64,000 nt of DNA from Riptortus pedestris (GCA_019009955.1 CM032230.1:25203001-25267000); one strand, 5' to 3'; shown: positions 44,551 to 56,162, counted from the stretch's first letter. The notes: generated by a model not told the origin, from the letters alone. Numbers and translations are program-made.

Positions 44551-44709
44551 GCCAGTTGTGCAAGAGCGCCGTAAACTAAGCACTTTCCCCCACATGATTG
44601 AATGACACAAATTACGTCATCTAACATATTATTTTCTATTTCCACTTAGTGTGAGCTGTGTGTATAACATTGGTAGCAATGTTAAGGTGGAAAAATAATT
44701 TTATATATA
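44551..44709 (-). mobile_element. H1 repeat, variant B, 3' fragment
   Basis: GCGCCGTAAACTAAGCACTT, CCCCCACATGATTGAATGAC (variant B 3' end). Internal sequence is lost or unrecognisable; the flank is broken at a TATATA tract by the Helitron. Confidence 0.5.
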
Positions 44710-45991
44710 TCTATATATATATAAAATTGTAACCTCTGTCTGTACATTGATTTTTTTTGTGAAATTTCACGATAACTTTTCGTTTCACATGTCATAGACA
44801 CCATAACTGCATTTTGTTTCTTTGGTGTCTGTTTGTTTGTTTATTTGTTTGTTTGTTTGTTACCTTTTCACGCATAAACGGCTGAACCGAATTTTATGAA
44901 ACTTTGTATGTATACTACTACTAGCCCAACTTAGACTTTAGGCTATATTAATATTCTCTAAGACGAACAGGAGTGGGGGTTATAAGGGAGGCCTGAAATT
45001 AAAAATAGCGATATTTCGTTTCCTATTGCTTTTTCAGCAAATATGCACATATCAAAAGTTGTTTATTTTGTAATTTAAAGTAATTTTTGTTATATGCACT
45101 TTTGTCGTAAACGGAAGCATAAATGTGTTATATGCTATAAACTAAAGCGGGAGTCCACAATTTTATTTGGCACTAAAGACTCAACCGAATTAATCGGTAT
45201 GTGAATTAGTACTAACGCCTTCATTATAATAAGCTATACTAACATTTCTAGGGACGGGCAGGAGTGGGGGTTATAAGGAAGGCCTGAAATTAATAATAGT
45301 GATATTTCGTTTCCTATTGCATTTTCGGCAAATATGCACATAACAAAAGTTGTTTATTTTGTTATTTAGAGAAACTTTTTTTTTATATACACTATCATCG
45401 TATACCGAAGTATAAAGGCGTTATCCCCTAAAAATTATAGCGGGAGACAACAATTTTATTTGGCACAAAAGACTCAACCGAACTAAATAAAACACTCAGT
45501 ATGTGTATTAGCACTAACGCCTTCCTTATAATAAGCCATACCAACATTTCTAGGGACGGGCAGGAGTGGGGGTTATAAGGGAGGCCTGAAATTAATAATA
45601 ATGATTTCCTATTGGGGTTTCGGCAAATATGCACATAACAAAAGTTGTTTATTTTGTTATTTAGAGAAATTTGCTCAACAATTCTTTTCAATATGAACTA
45701 CCAGGTACCTCACCTGAAAAAATTAATTCAAATGTATGTCAATATTTTCTCCTTAATAATTCAAATCTATACATAATGCACAGGAGACGGGAAATATGAC
45801 AATATGCAGGACAGTGAAGTCTTACATAAAAAAATAATTTTATTATTAACAAATGGCAACAACGGGTATTAACCCTTAACACTGGGACGGGTAAATGTCA
45901 AAATATTGTGCAAAGTAAAGCCTTGCCAAAAATATACCATCACCATTCAGCCTCAAATGAATTCCCGAGCGAAGCCGGGTATTTGAGCTAG
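44710..45991 (+). mobile_element. Non-autonomous Helitron with internal tandem repeats
   Basis: The 5' end is TC (A|TCTATATATATATAAAATTG), followed by TTGTTTGTTTG runs. ACGGCTGAACCGAATTTTAT is a sequence recurrent in arthropod Helitrons. The 3' end has a stem-loop (CCCGAGCGAAGCCGGG), then TATTTGAG and CTAG, with host T next. Insertion between A and T without target duplication fits Helitrons. The interior holds about 2.5 tandem copies of a roughly 300-bp unit: CAGGAGTGGGGGTTATAAG recurs at 44968, 45259 and 45561. No Rep/helicase ORF, so it depends on a partner for rolling-circle-type movement (family knowledge). Confidence 0.85.
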
Positions 45992-46023
<32 letters not shown>

Positions 46024-46090
46024 CTTTTAAGTGAAACTCAAAGAAAGGGTTGGCAGAAACTGGAAGAAATTGTGGCGCCCTAGAATACTG
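45992..46090. repeat. Short (TA)n tract and unassigned flank
   Basis: (TA)n to about 46020 continues the TA-rich Helitron target; the rest is not recognised. Confidence 0.6.
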
Positions 46091-46652
46091 CAAGTCTGTG
46101 ACACAAGGGCTGCCTAAAATAAGCAGACTACGAACTTCCTGGTATGATACACTACAGATCTCACGTCTCACCACATGATATAGATTTTTAACTATCAATC
46201 CTATAAGTAGAAATAAAGGTTTACTGAAAACCAGAAAGAGAAAGTACGAATAACTCGCTTAATATTTGAGTTAAGAAATAATGTTTAGAACAATAATTGT
46301 AGAGCATCAATAGTTTAACAAGGTTGGTTCTATGAAATATTTTGATTCGACTTATAATAGCGGAAATATTTTGAATTTCTGAAATTCCACACTAAAAACC
46401 CCGTCCCACTGGTCCAATTTCAACCAATACCGAAATTTATCTTTATCGTTTAATATAAAACGTTTAAAAATCGGTAAGGACCAGCCAAAAATTGCTACTG
46501 GTAAACCGATAGGAGACAAAAAGAAATACATATATTCCTGAACGGACTTCATTTTCGTCATCACCTGAATCGATGGACATTTGAAGAAAGATATCAAAAA
46601 TCGCGTCACGAGTACATGCTCAATGATTTTTCCTGAGGTGAAATCTGCTAAA
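46091..46652 (-). mobile_element. H1 repeat, variant B, near complete
   Basis: CAAGTCTGTGACACAAGGGC (3' end), CTTCCTGGTATGATACACTA (variant B), GGTTTACTGAAAACCAGAAA, ATAGCGGAAATATTTTGAAT, CGATGGACATTTGAAGAAAG, and the 5' end CCTGAGGTGAAATCTGCTAA. No microsatellite core remains. Confidence 0.8.
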
Positions 46653-47179
46653 AGTGTATTCCAAATGTCATCAATTCTTTCATTTGTCCTATATTTCAAT
46701 GATTTGATAATAATAATGTGTCCCTTATCAACCAATTTCTACCAGATTGATACGAAAGAAGGAATTCTCAAACGAGGTAGAAAGTGTCAGAAGAATTTTC
46801 AATTTTATCATTTTTTTTTTTTTCGGAGTCGTGAGATTTCGACACGAAGAGCCAAGGCCGATTCTTTGTAATGGTGTTGGCCAAGGGCCGCGAGAGTGAC
46901 ACAAAACCTCGGCGAATATTCATCAGTTTTAGCCCCGTTCTGACCGGCCCGAATATTTTAGATTTGCTCCACTAACCATCTCCGGGCTTATAAGAATGTC
47001 ACTGGCAAATGCAGTGAAGGTTTTAAAATAAGCTCTGGAATTGAAAGTCAAATCAAGAAAGCTGAGAGATCTATAGGGAAAATCAAAATGATCAAATCAA
47101 GACAAAAGACGAACTATATAGACAACCAAAAGAATACTAATTTTGCAAATAAAAAAAATAGAGAAAAAAAATGAATTAC
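46653..47179. other. No feature seen
   Basis: Mixed sequence; a patch at about 46840-47000 is less AT-rich but unrecognised. Confidence 0.3.
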
Positions 47180-47497
47180 AACCGCACAGTAGCCAGGAAG
47201 ATTTCGGCGATATGTAAAGATCGAAGATGTAAAAGATAAATTTTAATCAAGCGATACCAAATATAATATATGGATTTCAATAAACGTTATAATGGGGAAT
47301 CATCACAATTACTCAAAAGAAGAATCAGACAACACGTGATAAAGGTTGATCATAAGGACAATAAAACGTCCCTAGCCGACCTCAAGATTAAATACAACCA
47401 TAAGTTTGATTTTGAAAAAGTGAATATGTACATAATAAAAAATAGAAAAATGGCGATCAATAAGAACAAAGACGTAAAACATGTGAATTATATATAA
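47180..47497 (+). pseudogene. Penelope-like element GIY-YIG endonuclease remnant
   Basis: The frame from 47270 reads DFNKRYNGESSQLLKRRIRQ, then HVIKVDHKDNKTSLADLKIK, then YNHKFDFEKVNMY, then RKMAINKNKDVKHVNYI. In Penelope-like retroelements the C-terminal GIY-YIG nuclease has a YIGQTS...L..RI..H start, then S/TALA.H...H.FDFENV, then a region selecting basic and N residues. Here the YIG is YNG and the ALA.H is SLADLK, so the active site is damaged. The upstream reverse transcriptase was not found; the frame is broken before 47270. The 3' flank runs to about 47915 and contains a SINE (47508-47609) and a hammerhead-like motif (47845-47886). Confidence 0.7.
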
Positions 47498-47507
47498 ATT
47501 TAAAAAA

Positions 47508-47609
47508 ATATTAATTAACGTCCACTTTTTAGCAAATAAGGCTAATTGGGACGGGTTATCTACAGGTTACCACCATTTTCTAGCCATGGTGGGAGTAAGG
47601 ATTTTATTC
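47508..47609 (-). repeat. SINE S1, 3' part
   Basis: TTAATTAACGTCCACTTTTT, GGACGGGTTATCTACAGGTT and CTAGCCATGGTGGGAGTAAG match the complement of the S1 tail. It lies in the 3' region of the Penelope-like remnant. Confidence 0.8.
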
Positions 47610-47844
47610 ATTTTCATTTATTAGAAACTTTAATACGATAGTTGATCAACTATAAATTTGTTTTTTACTATTTAGACTAAACTTCATTAGGGATAATCGA
47701 TATATTTTTATTTCGTGACGCATCGATCTAAATCAGCTGACTTGATCCACCATGATTTTTAAGCCATTCTCCGACTGGCACTGCTAGTGGAAGGTCCTAT
47801 AGAAAGATGTAGCCGTTACTTTACTTGCCTTTTTGTATTAGAAT

Positions 47845-47886
47845 ATCTTCTGATGAGGCGTCATATGGACACGAAACAAGTAGATA
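47845..47886 (+). ncRNA. Hammerhead-ribozyme-like motif in Penelope 3' region
   Basis: CTGATGA (47850-47856) is followed by a short imperfect stem (GCGTC/GACAC) and GAAAC (47873-47877), then AAGTA, which supplies a GUA-type site. CTGATGA and GAAAC are the conserved hammerhead core halves, and very short stem III is known for ribozymes of Penelope-like elements. Activity and exact pairing are untested. Confidence 0.4.
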
Positions 47887-48771
47887 AATAAAAATTAAAT
47901 AAATAATGTTAAATTCTCATTTGAAGTATTCATTATTTTTCTGATCTTTCGCCATAGGTTGGTTAAAGCGAAGTCAAATAGCCCATATTTTTACAATAAA
48001 TTTGTAAGTTTATTTATAATAATTAATAGTAATTATTATAATACGCTCAATATCCTACCTAATATGCTTCCTATATTAATGGCAATGGCCACCAACAAAA
48101 ATTCCTTTCTTTGCCACGGGAAAAATACCCTACACGTTTCAAGGCCTATACGCCACCTCTTCAGTGGCCAATTCTTCTCTACAAACAATAACTATTAATT
48201 TATAAAATCCCAATGATAATTATAGGTAATATTAAAAGTTGTAGAAGGGCTACCCGTAATAATATTTTTGTTACATTTAACTTATTACTGCTAACGTAAC
48301 AGTTTTGAAGTGCTAGTCATCTCTTACACTCGTCAAAACGAAACTTTTGCGGGGGGAGGTCTTTGAAACAGACCTTGACTTTTAATAGATTATTTCCACT
48401 TCATCCTTTTAAATCGATTATTTTGCTCCATACTTTAAAATCGATTATAGAATTTTAAGATAAAACGTCGTGGAATATATGATTAATGCATTTAATTTCT
48501 GTTTTTTTTTTATCCTTATTATGAGATGAATATATTCTTTAATTTTTCATTTAATATTACTTCATTCCCTATGGATTATTTTAACGTTGGCATAATTATT
48601 AATACTTTTTACATGGTACTTTTTACTTAGGACTTGTGAATAGCCCCTGCAGAGGTGGGTGGAATGTAGGCCATGAACATGGAAAATATTTTTTAAAAAA
48701 GTCTGCATGGATTAAACAATGAGTTTGTTGGTGACCCTTACTATCAAGTAGGAACTATATACTATACAATA
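47887..48771. other. Mostly unassigned; possible retroelement terminus near 48127-48170
   Basis: On the minus strand 48127-48170 reads CTGAAGAGGTGGCGTATAGG, then CCTTGAAACGTGTAG. This is a Penelope-type terminal motif like that at 61881-61930. The rest is AT-rich and unrecognised. Confidence 0.35.
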
Positions 48772-48775
48772 TATG

Positions 48776-48820
<45 letters not shown>

Positions 48821-48930
48821 AATGCACCTCATTTTCATCTCCTGGTAGGATCGATGGACATTTGAAGATATTTTTCAAAAATCGCGTCATGAGTACGACC
48901 TCAAATTTCCCTTGAAGAAAATCTGCTAAA
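48772..48930 (-). mobile_element. H1 repeat, 5' end with microsatellite
   Basis: (TA)n, TTTTGAATGCACCTCATTTT, GGTAGGATCGATGGACATTT, GCGTCATGAGTACGACCTCA, then a damaged palindrome and ATCTGCTAA. Everything 3' of the microsatellite is missing. Confidence 0.85.
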
Positions 48931-48965
48931 AAGTGATTAAAAACGTTTGACATATAACTGCATTT

Positions 48966-50273
48966 AATATTTGACTGTATAACACTTATCTGGGAGTTCT
49001 TTTCACTTCTTCAGGAAGATTCAGCAAAGCATCGAAGCATTTTATTCAGAAGTCATGTGTTGCAGCCGCAAGAGTTCTGAAAATTTTGCGAAAAGGTCGA
49101 AGTGATTCATGGGATACGAAGATAGCTCTTTTTGATTCTATGGTATCTTCAACCCTCCTTTATGCCTCTGAAATATGGAGCCTAAACTATCTAGATGCTA
49201 TCGAAGTAGTACAGCTAAAGTTTCTGAAACAACTTTTTAGCTGGCCGAGGAGTACTGCCAACTACATAGTGCGCCTAGAGACTGGCCGAAACCCCGTGAG
49301 GCTCAGTGTTATCAAGAAGGTTATAAACTATTGGTCCAAATTGTCACTCATGCCGGAAGAGAGGTTGCCAAGGCTTTGCTTCAATAGGCTAATTTCCCTG
49401 GATAGGAGCAATCCTGATACAATCTTCAATTGGGTCTCCCAAGTCAGATCAATAGCTAATCACTATGGCTGCGGAAAGGAGTTTACTGGAGTTCGTCAGA
49501 ACGAAATACTGAAACACAAAAATGGAATTTTAGAAAAGTTAAAAAACCACGACCTTTCAGTTGATATCCACCGAGCTACAAATTCCAAAAGTAACCCCAT
49601 CTATAGAACTATATCCAGCTTTAATATATCCAGCCCGGAGAACTACCTGACATTTAAAACAAACATAAAAAAGCTAAGATCTGTTAGCCAATTAAGAGTA
49701 TCAAGCTCAGAATACACCAAACTTCAATCACGAAACAAAACTTTCTCATTCAAAGCTCTGGAACCTTGCACTTTTTGTAATCAATTCATCCCTAATAGCC
49801 TGTCACATATACTTCTCTACTGTGAAAAGCTCATTGAAGATAGAAATAAATATCTACAAACACTTTCCTCAGCAGTCAGTGATGTGCATAAAATTGAAGA
49901 GATACTTAGTATCGATAGCCTCGAAAAACTACACAACATTTACTACTTCATCACTTCAGCATGCAATACTCTGGAATCTATAAGTGCGGATGGACCACAC
50001 TCCAGTTAAATGTTATAATAAGACGAATTTATATAATTATAGAATGCTATTAGTTATCTTTATGTATTATATTTACTATTTACTCTATATTGCTTTTTTT
50101 TTTGTTTTTCTTTTATTCTTTTTTTATTGCCATATTATTATTGAACTCAAGAATTTGGATTTAATTTATTTATTTAAAAGACAGAATTGTTATTTGTTTA
50201 TTTAATTTGTACAAGATATAAATCTTTAACAAATAAATATATATTCTATTCTATTCTAAATATTTGACTGTAT
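48966..50273 (+). mobile_element. 5'-truncated non-LTR retrotransposon with target-site duplication
   Basis: The insert (about 48981-50258) is flanked by the 15-bp direct repeat AATATTTGACTGTAT (48966-48980 and 50259-50273). The 3' end carries a short (ATTCT)n tail rather than poly(A), as in several CR1-like LINEs. The coding part begins at the truncation point and stays open to the stop. An intact duplication and an open frame indicate a comparatively recent insertion. Confidence 0.9.
48981..50009 (+). CDS. LINE reverse transcriptase/ORF2 C-terminal part (5'-truncated)
   Basis: The frame enters in codons NTYLGVLFTSSGRFSKASKH. YLGV.FSSSG is the conserved stretch after the reverse transcriptase palm in CR1/Jockey-type LINEs. 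Next come DSWDTKIALFDSMVSSTLLY and ASEIW (the LYG.E.W motif), then QLKFLKQLFSWPRSTANYIV and RLETGR. A C-terminal C-x2-C-x8-H-x4-C cluster (CTFCNQFIPNSLSHILLYC) lies near the end, with TAA at 50007-50009. About 342 codons remain. The catalytic YxDD box and the endonuclease lie upstream and are absent, so the product cannot be active. No methionine start belongs to this frame: its 5' limit is the truncation by incomplete reverse transcription, and the first in-frame stop upstream is at 48972. Confidence 0.85.
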   Translation, partial: NTYLGVLFTSSGRFSKASKHFIQKSCVAAARVLKILRKGRSDSWDTKIALFDSMVSSTLLYASEIWSLNYLDAIEVVQLKFLKQLFSWPRSTANYIVRLETGRNPVRLSVIKKVINYWSKLSLMPEERLPRLCFNRLISLDRSNPDTIFNWVSQVRSIANHYGCGKEFTGVRQNEILKHKNGILEKLKNHDLSVDIHRATNSKSNPIYRTISSFNISSPENYLTFKTNIKKLRSVSQLRVSSSEYTKLQSRNKTFSFKALEPCTFCNQFIPNSLSHILLYCEKLIEDRNKYLQTLSSAVSDVHKIEEILSIDSLEKLHNIYYFITSACNTLESISADGPHSS

Positions 50274-50624
50274 ATAACCTAACTGCTCAAGGACAATAAC
50301 CTCCGGGAAACTAGTTTATATACAGGCTCTTGGGTGATACTGCCATTATGGTGCTTGACTGTACTGTATAGAATATAGAAATGAATGTATGTTGTTAATG
50401 AGGTAGCAGAAGAGGTCGGGAACTTGTAGATCTGCATTACAATAACGAATCGAATGTCATATTTATTCAAGTTATTCGCGTTCTGCCTCATCACCACACT
50501 GAATATGGATTACTAGCACACGTACAACAATCATTAGGTTAAGTTTTCTCAACAAGCCTTTTACATTTTATATGTGTATGCCTGTTCACTTGTTTGTATT
50601 CGGGTATTATATCTTCTAAATATT
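50274..50624. other. No feature seen
   Basis: Nothing recognised. Confidence 0.3.
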
Positions 50625-51387
50625 TTAGCAGATTTTTCTTAAGAGAAATCTGCTGGTGAGGTCGCACACATAAAGCGATTTTCTAAAAATGTTCTCAAAT
50701 GTCCATCGATCTTACCCAGGACGATTTTGAAAATTCGAGATATCTCCCATTATACGTCGGATTGAAAATTTTTGTAGAACCAATATTATTGAAAATTGAA
50801 AGGTCTATATTAACTGATATTTGGATTTTATAGTTTTCGGCTTTCTGTAAACCCCCACTCCTACTCATGTTATATTAATAACATGCTGTTATGTCATGAA
50901 TCACTTCATTACAAGTTATAAGCCAAATATTGTTTTCATTGAAGTTGTGTTTTGTGATATATATGCAAATACGTTCTGTTGATCCCCCCTCCATTTGTCC
51001 TTGGATTCCTAAAATTTAGTGACTGAGATAATTATTAAAAATTGTTCTAATATATTATAATTTACAGCACTGGCTATAGTAAATAGTTTTCAATGAAATT
51101 AATATGTTATATTACGATATATTTCATAAATTGTTTTTGTTCCGGTCTAGACTATTTCTATCTATCTAGTCAGCTCTGTGAGGTTGGCTAACTTGTTTGT
51201 TTATAATTCAGAGGCTTTACGTTCTAGAGATTGTTAACTTTTAAATTAACTGAAAAATGTCTCATTAACATTTATTTAATTTATTCACTTCATATTGACG
51301 GTGGTGTTACCAGTATGTAGATTTATCTATTGTATACCTCCGCCAGGTAAATCTGCTTAGTTTACGCACTTTACGTGAAGGAATTTC
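50625..51387 (+). mobile_element. H1 repeat, long module, core deleted
   Basis: 5' end TTAGCAGATTTTTCTTAAGA. The 5' block runs to ATCTTACCCAGGA and jumps directly to GATTTTGAAAATTCGAGATA, deleting the microsatellite and half of the middle block. The long 3' module is complete. Ends TAAATCTGCTTAGTTTACGC with a damaged hairpin. Confidence 0.85.
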
Positions 51388-51464
51388 TCTATAAAAGCAA
51401 TTGTAATTAAGAAATATTAACATATGCTGTATAACATTCATTCTTTTATAATATTTTTTTGTCT

Positions 51465-51645
51465 AGGTAAACCTAGAGTGGTGAGTTCGATTCTCACCTG
51501 GCAAAGGAAATTATTTAGTGGCGAAATTCATTATATAACATGCTAAGTCCGACTCTGGCTAGAAAAGGGTAGAAAACCTGTAGATAACTCATCCCAATTA
51601 GCCTTAGTTGCAAAAAGTGGACGTTAATAAATAATAATAATATTT
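51465..51645 (+). repeat. SINE S1, B box to tail
   Basis: GGTAAACCTAGAGTGGTGAG, TTCGATTCTCACCTGG (B box), CTGGCTAGAAAAGGGTAGAA, TTAGTTGCAAAAAGTGGACG and an (ATA)n end. Only the first about 45 bp of the head are missing. Confidence 0.85.
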
Positions 51646-52600
51646 TTATAATGTTTTCACTTTATAATTATAAACAGGCAGAAATGCCAACTATTTTTAA
51701 AACACATCTGGGCCATACAAAAATTGTGTTCCCTACATTGCTTAGCTATTTTTTTTTACTAAATTTTATAATTATTAATTTATGATATTGGCGCTTAAAT
51801 TTTAAATAAATAAATTTTTAAACTCCGAAAAATAAGAATACAAGTCCTTTCTACCTTTTATTGCACTTGATTTTATTGTAAGAAAATACTAGTTATACGT
51901 AAACTTTTACTTATTGAATCGGAAGTGTTTGTTTAATACGATGATACCCTAAGCGGTTTTTATGGAGTCTTAAGAGACCTACAAGGGGTCCAAAAAAGAA
52001 TTAATTAGTGCAATGTAATCGGGCTTCCGCGATAGTTGATCTCATTTATGTAGGTAGCGATTTTAATTTTGAATATTTAATTCCCCCCTAAATAGGTTAA
52101 CATTTGAAATACTTTCATACACTCAAAGATAAAGTTCAAAAGAGACCTACCTCGGTAAAAATGTTCGCTTCGACGTCATAAAGAGATGACAATGGTTTGG
52201 GAGAACCCTACAATATCTGACTGTTTATAAAGGAAATGCGGGAAATCCAATGATATAGGAGAAAAGTCAGTATTGCAAGTAGTTGAAGAAGTTTTAAAAA
52301 GTGTATAAGTACTAAATTGTATTTTGTTGTATGTTTTAATTTCGGTTTCATCCATAAATATGTAAAAATTATTTTGCGTTTTTATATTTGTTAATTCTTC
52401 GGCATCTAACTACAGTTAAGCATCAGGCACAACATATTTGAAGTAGATGAATTTTCAATAATTCGATATTATCTTACAATTAGCAAGGGTCTACCCAAAT
52501 CCGGAAAATTTTGCAAGCGGTTTATGAGACAAAGAAGTTTGGGGACCTCAGGTATAAAATTTGGGCCCCTGAGGATTTGAACCATTTTATCTGAAATAGA
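51646..52600. other. AT-rich stretch, nothing recognised
   Basis: No gene or family match over about 950 bp. Confidence 0.35.
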
Positions 52601-52745
52601 CAGCTCAGGTTAGCAACGCGTGTTAAGGCTTTGGTCTTAATCACATTGGGTAAAACTAGAGCGGTGGGTTCGATTCCAGCCGGGGCAATATGAATTTCTT
52701 TAGGGAACTCATTAAATAAAGTCCGTAGTCTTACTCTGAAAAGAA
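52601..52745 (+). repeat. SINE S1, left part (split by H1)
   Basis: GCTCAGGTTAGCAACGCGTG, TTAAGGCTTTGGTCTTAATC, GTGGGTTCGATTCCAGCC (A/B boxes), CTCATTAAATAAAGTCCG, TTACTCTGAAAAG. The break falls just before the AAAGGGTGG motif; the SINE resumes at 53301. Confidence 0.85.
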
Positions 52746-53300
52746 AATTGCGTCACGCAGGGCCTGCATTAGCTAAGCTGATTTCCCACGTGTGTCACTT
52801 ATTAGCATTCACTTCAAAACGTAAAACTTCAATGAGAACATTATTTTGTATTTGAGCTTTAAATTAAATACTTCATAATATAGAATCTTATTATTAATAT
52901 TACATTAGTAGGAGTGGGGGTTTACTGAATGCCAAAAACTAAAAAATGCAAATATCTCCGTTAATACTAAAGATATAAATGTAAATACTTTTGTAGTACA
53001 TTTTATTTTCAATAAAATATGTTTATACAATTTTTTGATCTAACGATAATAACGGAGAAATATCGAATTTTCAACACCTCTAACACCCCCCCCCCATCCC
53101 ACTGGTTTGATTTCAGCCATTAACGAACTCCACCTTTAGTTTGTATGAAACGCTTATATATTGAGTATATATATAATTTGGAACGGATCTTATTTTCGTC
53201 ATCTCCTAGATAGGGGCAATGTCAATTTGAGAAAATTTTTCGAAAATCGCGTCATGAGTACGGTCTCAATAGCTGATTTGCCATTAGGGAAAGCTGCTAA
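52746..53300 (-). mobile_element. H1 repeat, complete, inside SINE S1
   Basis: AATTGCGTCACGCAGGGCCT (3' end), GGAGTGGGGGTTTACTGAAT, CAGCCATTAACGAACTCCAC, CGCGTCATGAGTACGGTCTC, then the 5' end CCATTAGGGAAAGCTGCTAA. The core is shrunk to TATATATATA. AAAAG is present at both junctions. Confidence 0.85.
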
Positions 53301-53382
53301 AAGGGAGGTAATATGTAGATAATTTACCCCAATTAGCCTTATTAGCATCAAGTGAACGTTAATAAACAAGAGTAAATAATAA
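53301..53382 (+). repeat. SINE S1, right part
   Basis: GGGAGGTAATATGTAGATAA, CCCCAATTAGCCTTATTAGC, AAGTGAACGTTAATAAACAA: S1 tail continuing the head at 52601. Confidence 0.8.
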
Positions 53383-54547
53383 TCTGAAATTGTTATTATC
53401 TGAAATGAGTATTGACACATGCTTCAGGACAAGATTCGCGGAATGTGTCCCCACATAATCTGTTCCGTACGCCCTCAAAACCTTTAAACACCTTTTCATG
53501 AACTGTATTTCGTGAGGTAACTCCGTCTTACATAAGGTACTTCAATTGGGTTTTCAATACGAACAATAGTGTTTAATGATTACCAAAACAATATAGCCTT
53601 TTTAAAGAGGGATAGTTTGTTTGCTTAGATTAGAAACAAAAATGAAATCTCTTTAGGTTCAACAATTGCTCTAGAGAATTGTTCCGTTGGGCCTTTGTCT
53701 TTATAATCTCAGAATGGATAGGCTACAAATTAAGAGGTTATGGAAAGTAAACAATGTAGGAGCTCAGAATTATTATTCCAAATAATCTATTTCCTGGATG
53801 ACAACCAAACTGCAACCATGCTAAACATGCTGTCATTGTGGTAGTCTCATCTAAATATCTTGTTTCCCATTAATTAGGAATTTTGTCATTTTTAAAAATC
53901 TGCTACCTAATTTTATTAAAAAGCTCTGAAGATGGAGCTGGTGCTCTGAATGTGCACATTGTCGGATTGAACCTATTGTGGAGGAAAACTGGCCTTTTCT
54001 GTTCATCAAGGTTGGTTCCTCCACGACCCAGCATCACTCGATGGAATAGAACGAGTCTTATGGCAACATATGTATATACCATCACGCACTAATGGGGAAA
54101 TTCAGAAATTAAGTCACTCAGAAATTATCAGTTTGCTCGTTGACCGTAATGTCTTTCTATTTGTGTCATTTTTATTGTATCACATTTCTCTTTCTCTCAC
54201 CCATGGTACATGAATTTACATTAGATTGGATTTATTTATTGGCATCACATCAAAGTTGATTTGGCTTTTCAAAAGTCAAAAATCGTGCAAAGTGAAATAA
54301 CAATAGTGAAATAAATAAAAGAGAGACAAGTGACAATAACAATAAACAATAACAAAAGTAAAATAAATAAACATTTTATAAATGAAGATAGACTAAATTC
54401 AAGTAATTATTATCAGAATATTAAAAAAAAGGGGGTAAAAATTTGCTGATGAATAGGTATGATAATAAATGATTGAATATGGTACTTTTGCTAATGACTG
54501 TCGTAATTTTCTCCTTCAGAGTAGCTTTTGTTTAATAAACATAAGCA
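53383..54547. other. Mostly unassigned; foldback-family-like segment at 53925-54085
   Basis: CTGAAGATGGAGCTGGTGCT, GAATGTGCACATTG and GGTTCCTCCACGACCCAGCA recall segments near 34130-34270 and may belong to the foldback-associated family. A-rich sequence with many CAATAA motifs follows at 54290-54380. No gene supported. Confidence 0.35.
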
Positions 54548-56162
54548 CACACACACACACACATATGTATACAAATGCATATAATACAATTAATGCATAT
54601 AATTTGAAATATTGTTATACACCACAGATTTAATCTGTATGTTAAACAAATGGTACCTGAATTAAAATTGCGTTTTTAAAGAGAGGCTTTTTTTTCTTAA
54701 ATTAAATTTAAAAAAAAAAAAAACTGTTTATAACTGATAGCATTTCTATTCGTACTAGGAATGTGTACAACCCTGACAACGCGTCTACTTTCATCAAATA
54801 TCGAGGATGACATTTCTGTTCAATCTACTGGTAATGATTTCTTCGGGCAAGAAGCTCTGATTTACGGACAAGGAACGTAAGTGGAGACGAAATGCATGGA
54901 CTGGTTTCCTGTTGTATTCTGCATCCAACTATTCAAGAATTAAGGCCACAAGACAGAGGGAATTCAGGTTAGGATATAATGGTTACAAAGCCATGTCTCC
55001 AACTGACTATTAGCCAGTATGAGTATGCAAAACGGAATTACATGTACCCTCCAGACTTTCCCCATTGACCCCTCAAGTATGATCTGTCAATTACATGAAC
55101 GCGAATTTATGTTATGTTACCTCTCGCTGATTGGATGAAATAACTATCATTTTTCATCCAAGTATAATGATTGCTATAATAATGACCATTATTACTTTCT
55201 AATGAGACTATTCTAAATCAATGGAGTATGAAGTCTTTTTTTTTTTTTTAATTCATAAATCAAAACAACATTAGTAACATAGTAGCTTATTAAAACAGTC
55301 TAATTTATCCACAACGAAGAACCGTTTATCTAAATTGAAGTGTAAGAAATACGCAACGCTCTAAATGTCTGTCTACATGCTCGTGACCATTTGCGTTTGC
55401 ACTTATTACACTTAGTTATCAATAAAGTGGATCCCCTCTGAATAGGTTGGTGTTTTATGACCAAATTATTTTCGGGTATGTATGATTATTTTTCTTCTAG
55501 GGTCATAAGCAGACAAGTTAATTTTAAATTACATTAAATAAGTCTACTCTCATAAGAAACTTAATTAGTTTTTTAACAAAATTTTCTTCCTTCTACAGGA
55601 TTTCGTTTAGTGAAGAACCGAATTTCTACATACTTCTCAGGCCTTGTTTTAGAAAGGGCAATGGGCTAACACATTTTGTACTAATAATTTTGATTTACAA
55701 TTTACAATTGCAAAGATTTTTAGGAGACAAGTATGTGAGAATGCCGTGTGCACAATTGTTACAGGAGTCGGTACCACTTTTTCGCGGTGGTAACTTCTAG
55801 ATGATGTTTCCCATTTCTGGGTTTAATTTTTATAAAAATTATTACAATCTGACGAGAACCATCTTGGGTGCCTTACAAAAAAAAAATGTATGCGTAATAT
55901 TTTTTAACGTCTTTTGGAGATGTTCAACCGATGGTTACGCAGTCAAAGTTGCGAGCTTTATTAACTTCTTTAACTGCTTTCAACACATTGATTGTTATAT
56001 TTTTATGTGTTGGAAAACACGTGGGGGGGATGAATATTATTCTTTGCCACTTATTTTGTAAGAAATGTTATGTTTAACCCAGATTATAGGATTTTGAGTG
56101 TCAATATTTTTAATAGACATTAGGGTGCTTAGTGAATCACTAATAATTATGATTTTGTTATT

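Noticed and set aside
45428..45691. 87-codon minus ORF
   Set aside because: Lies within the Helitron's internal tandem repeats; repeat translation.
46352..46735. 127-codon minus ORF
   Set aside because: Spans a variant-B H1 copy; openness is chance in repeat sequence, and equivalent frames are closed in other H1 copies.
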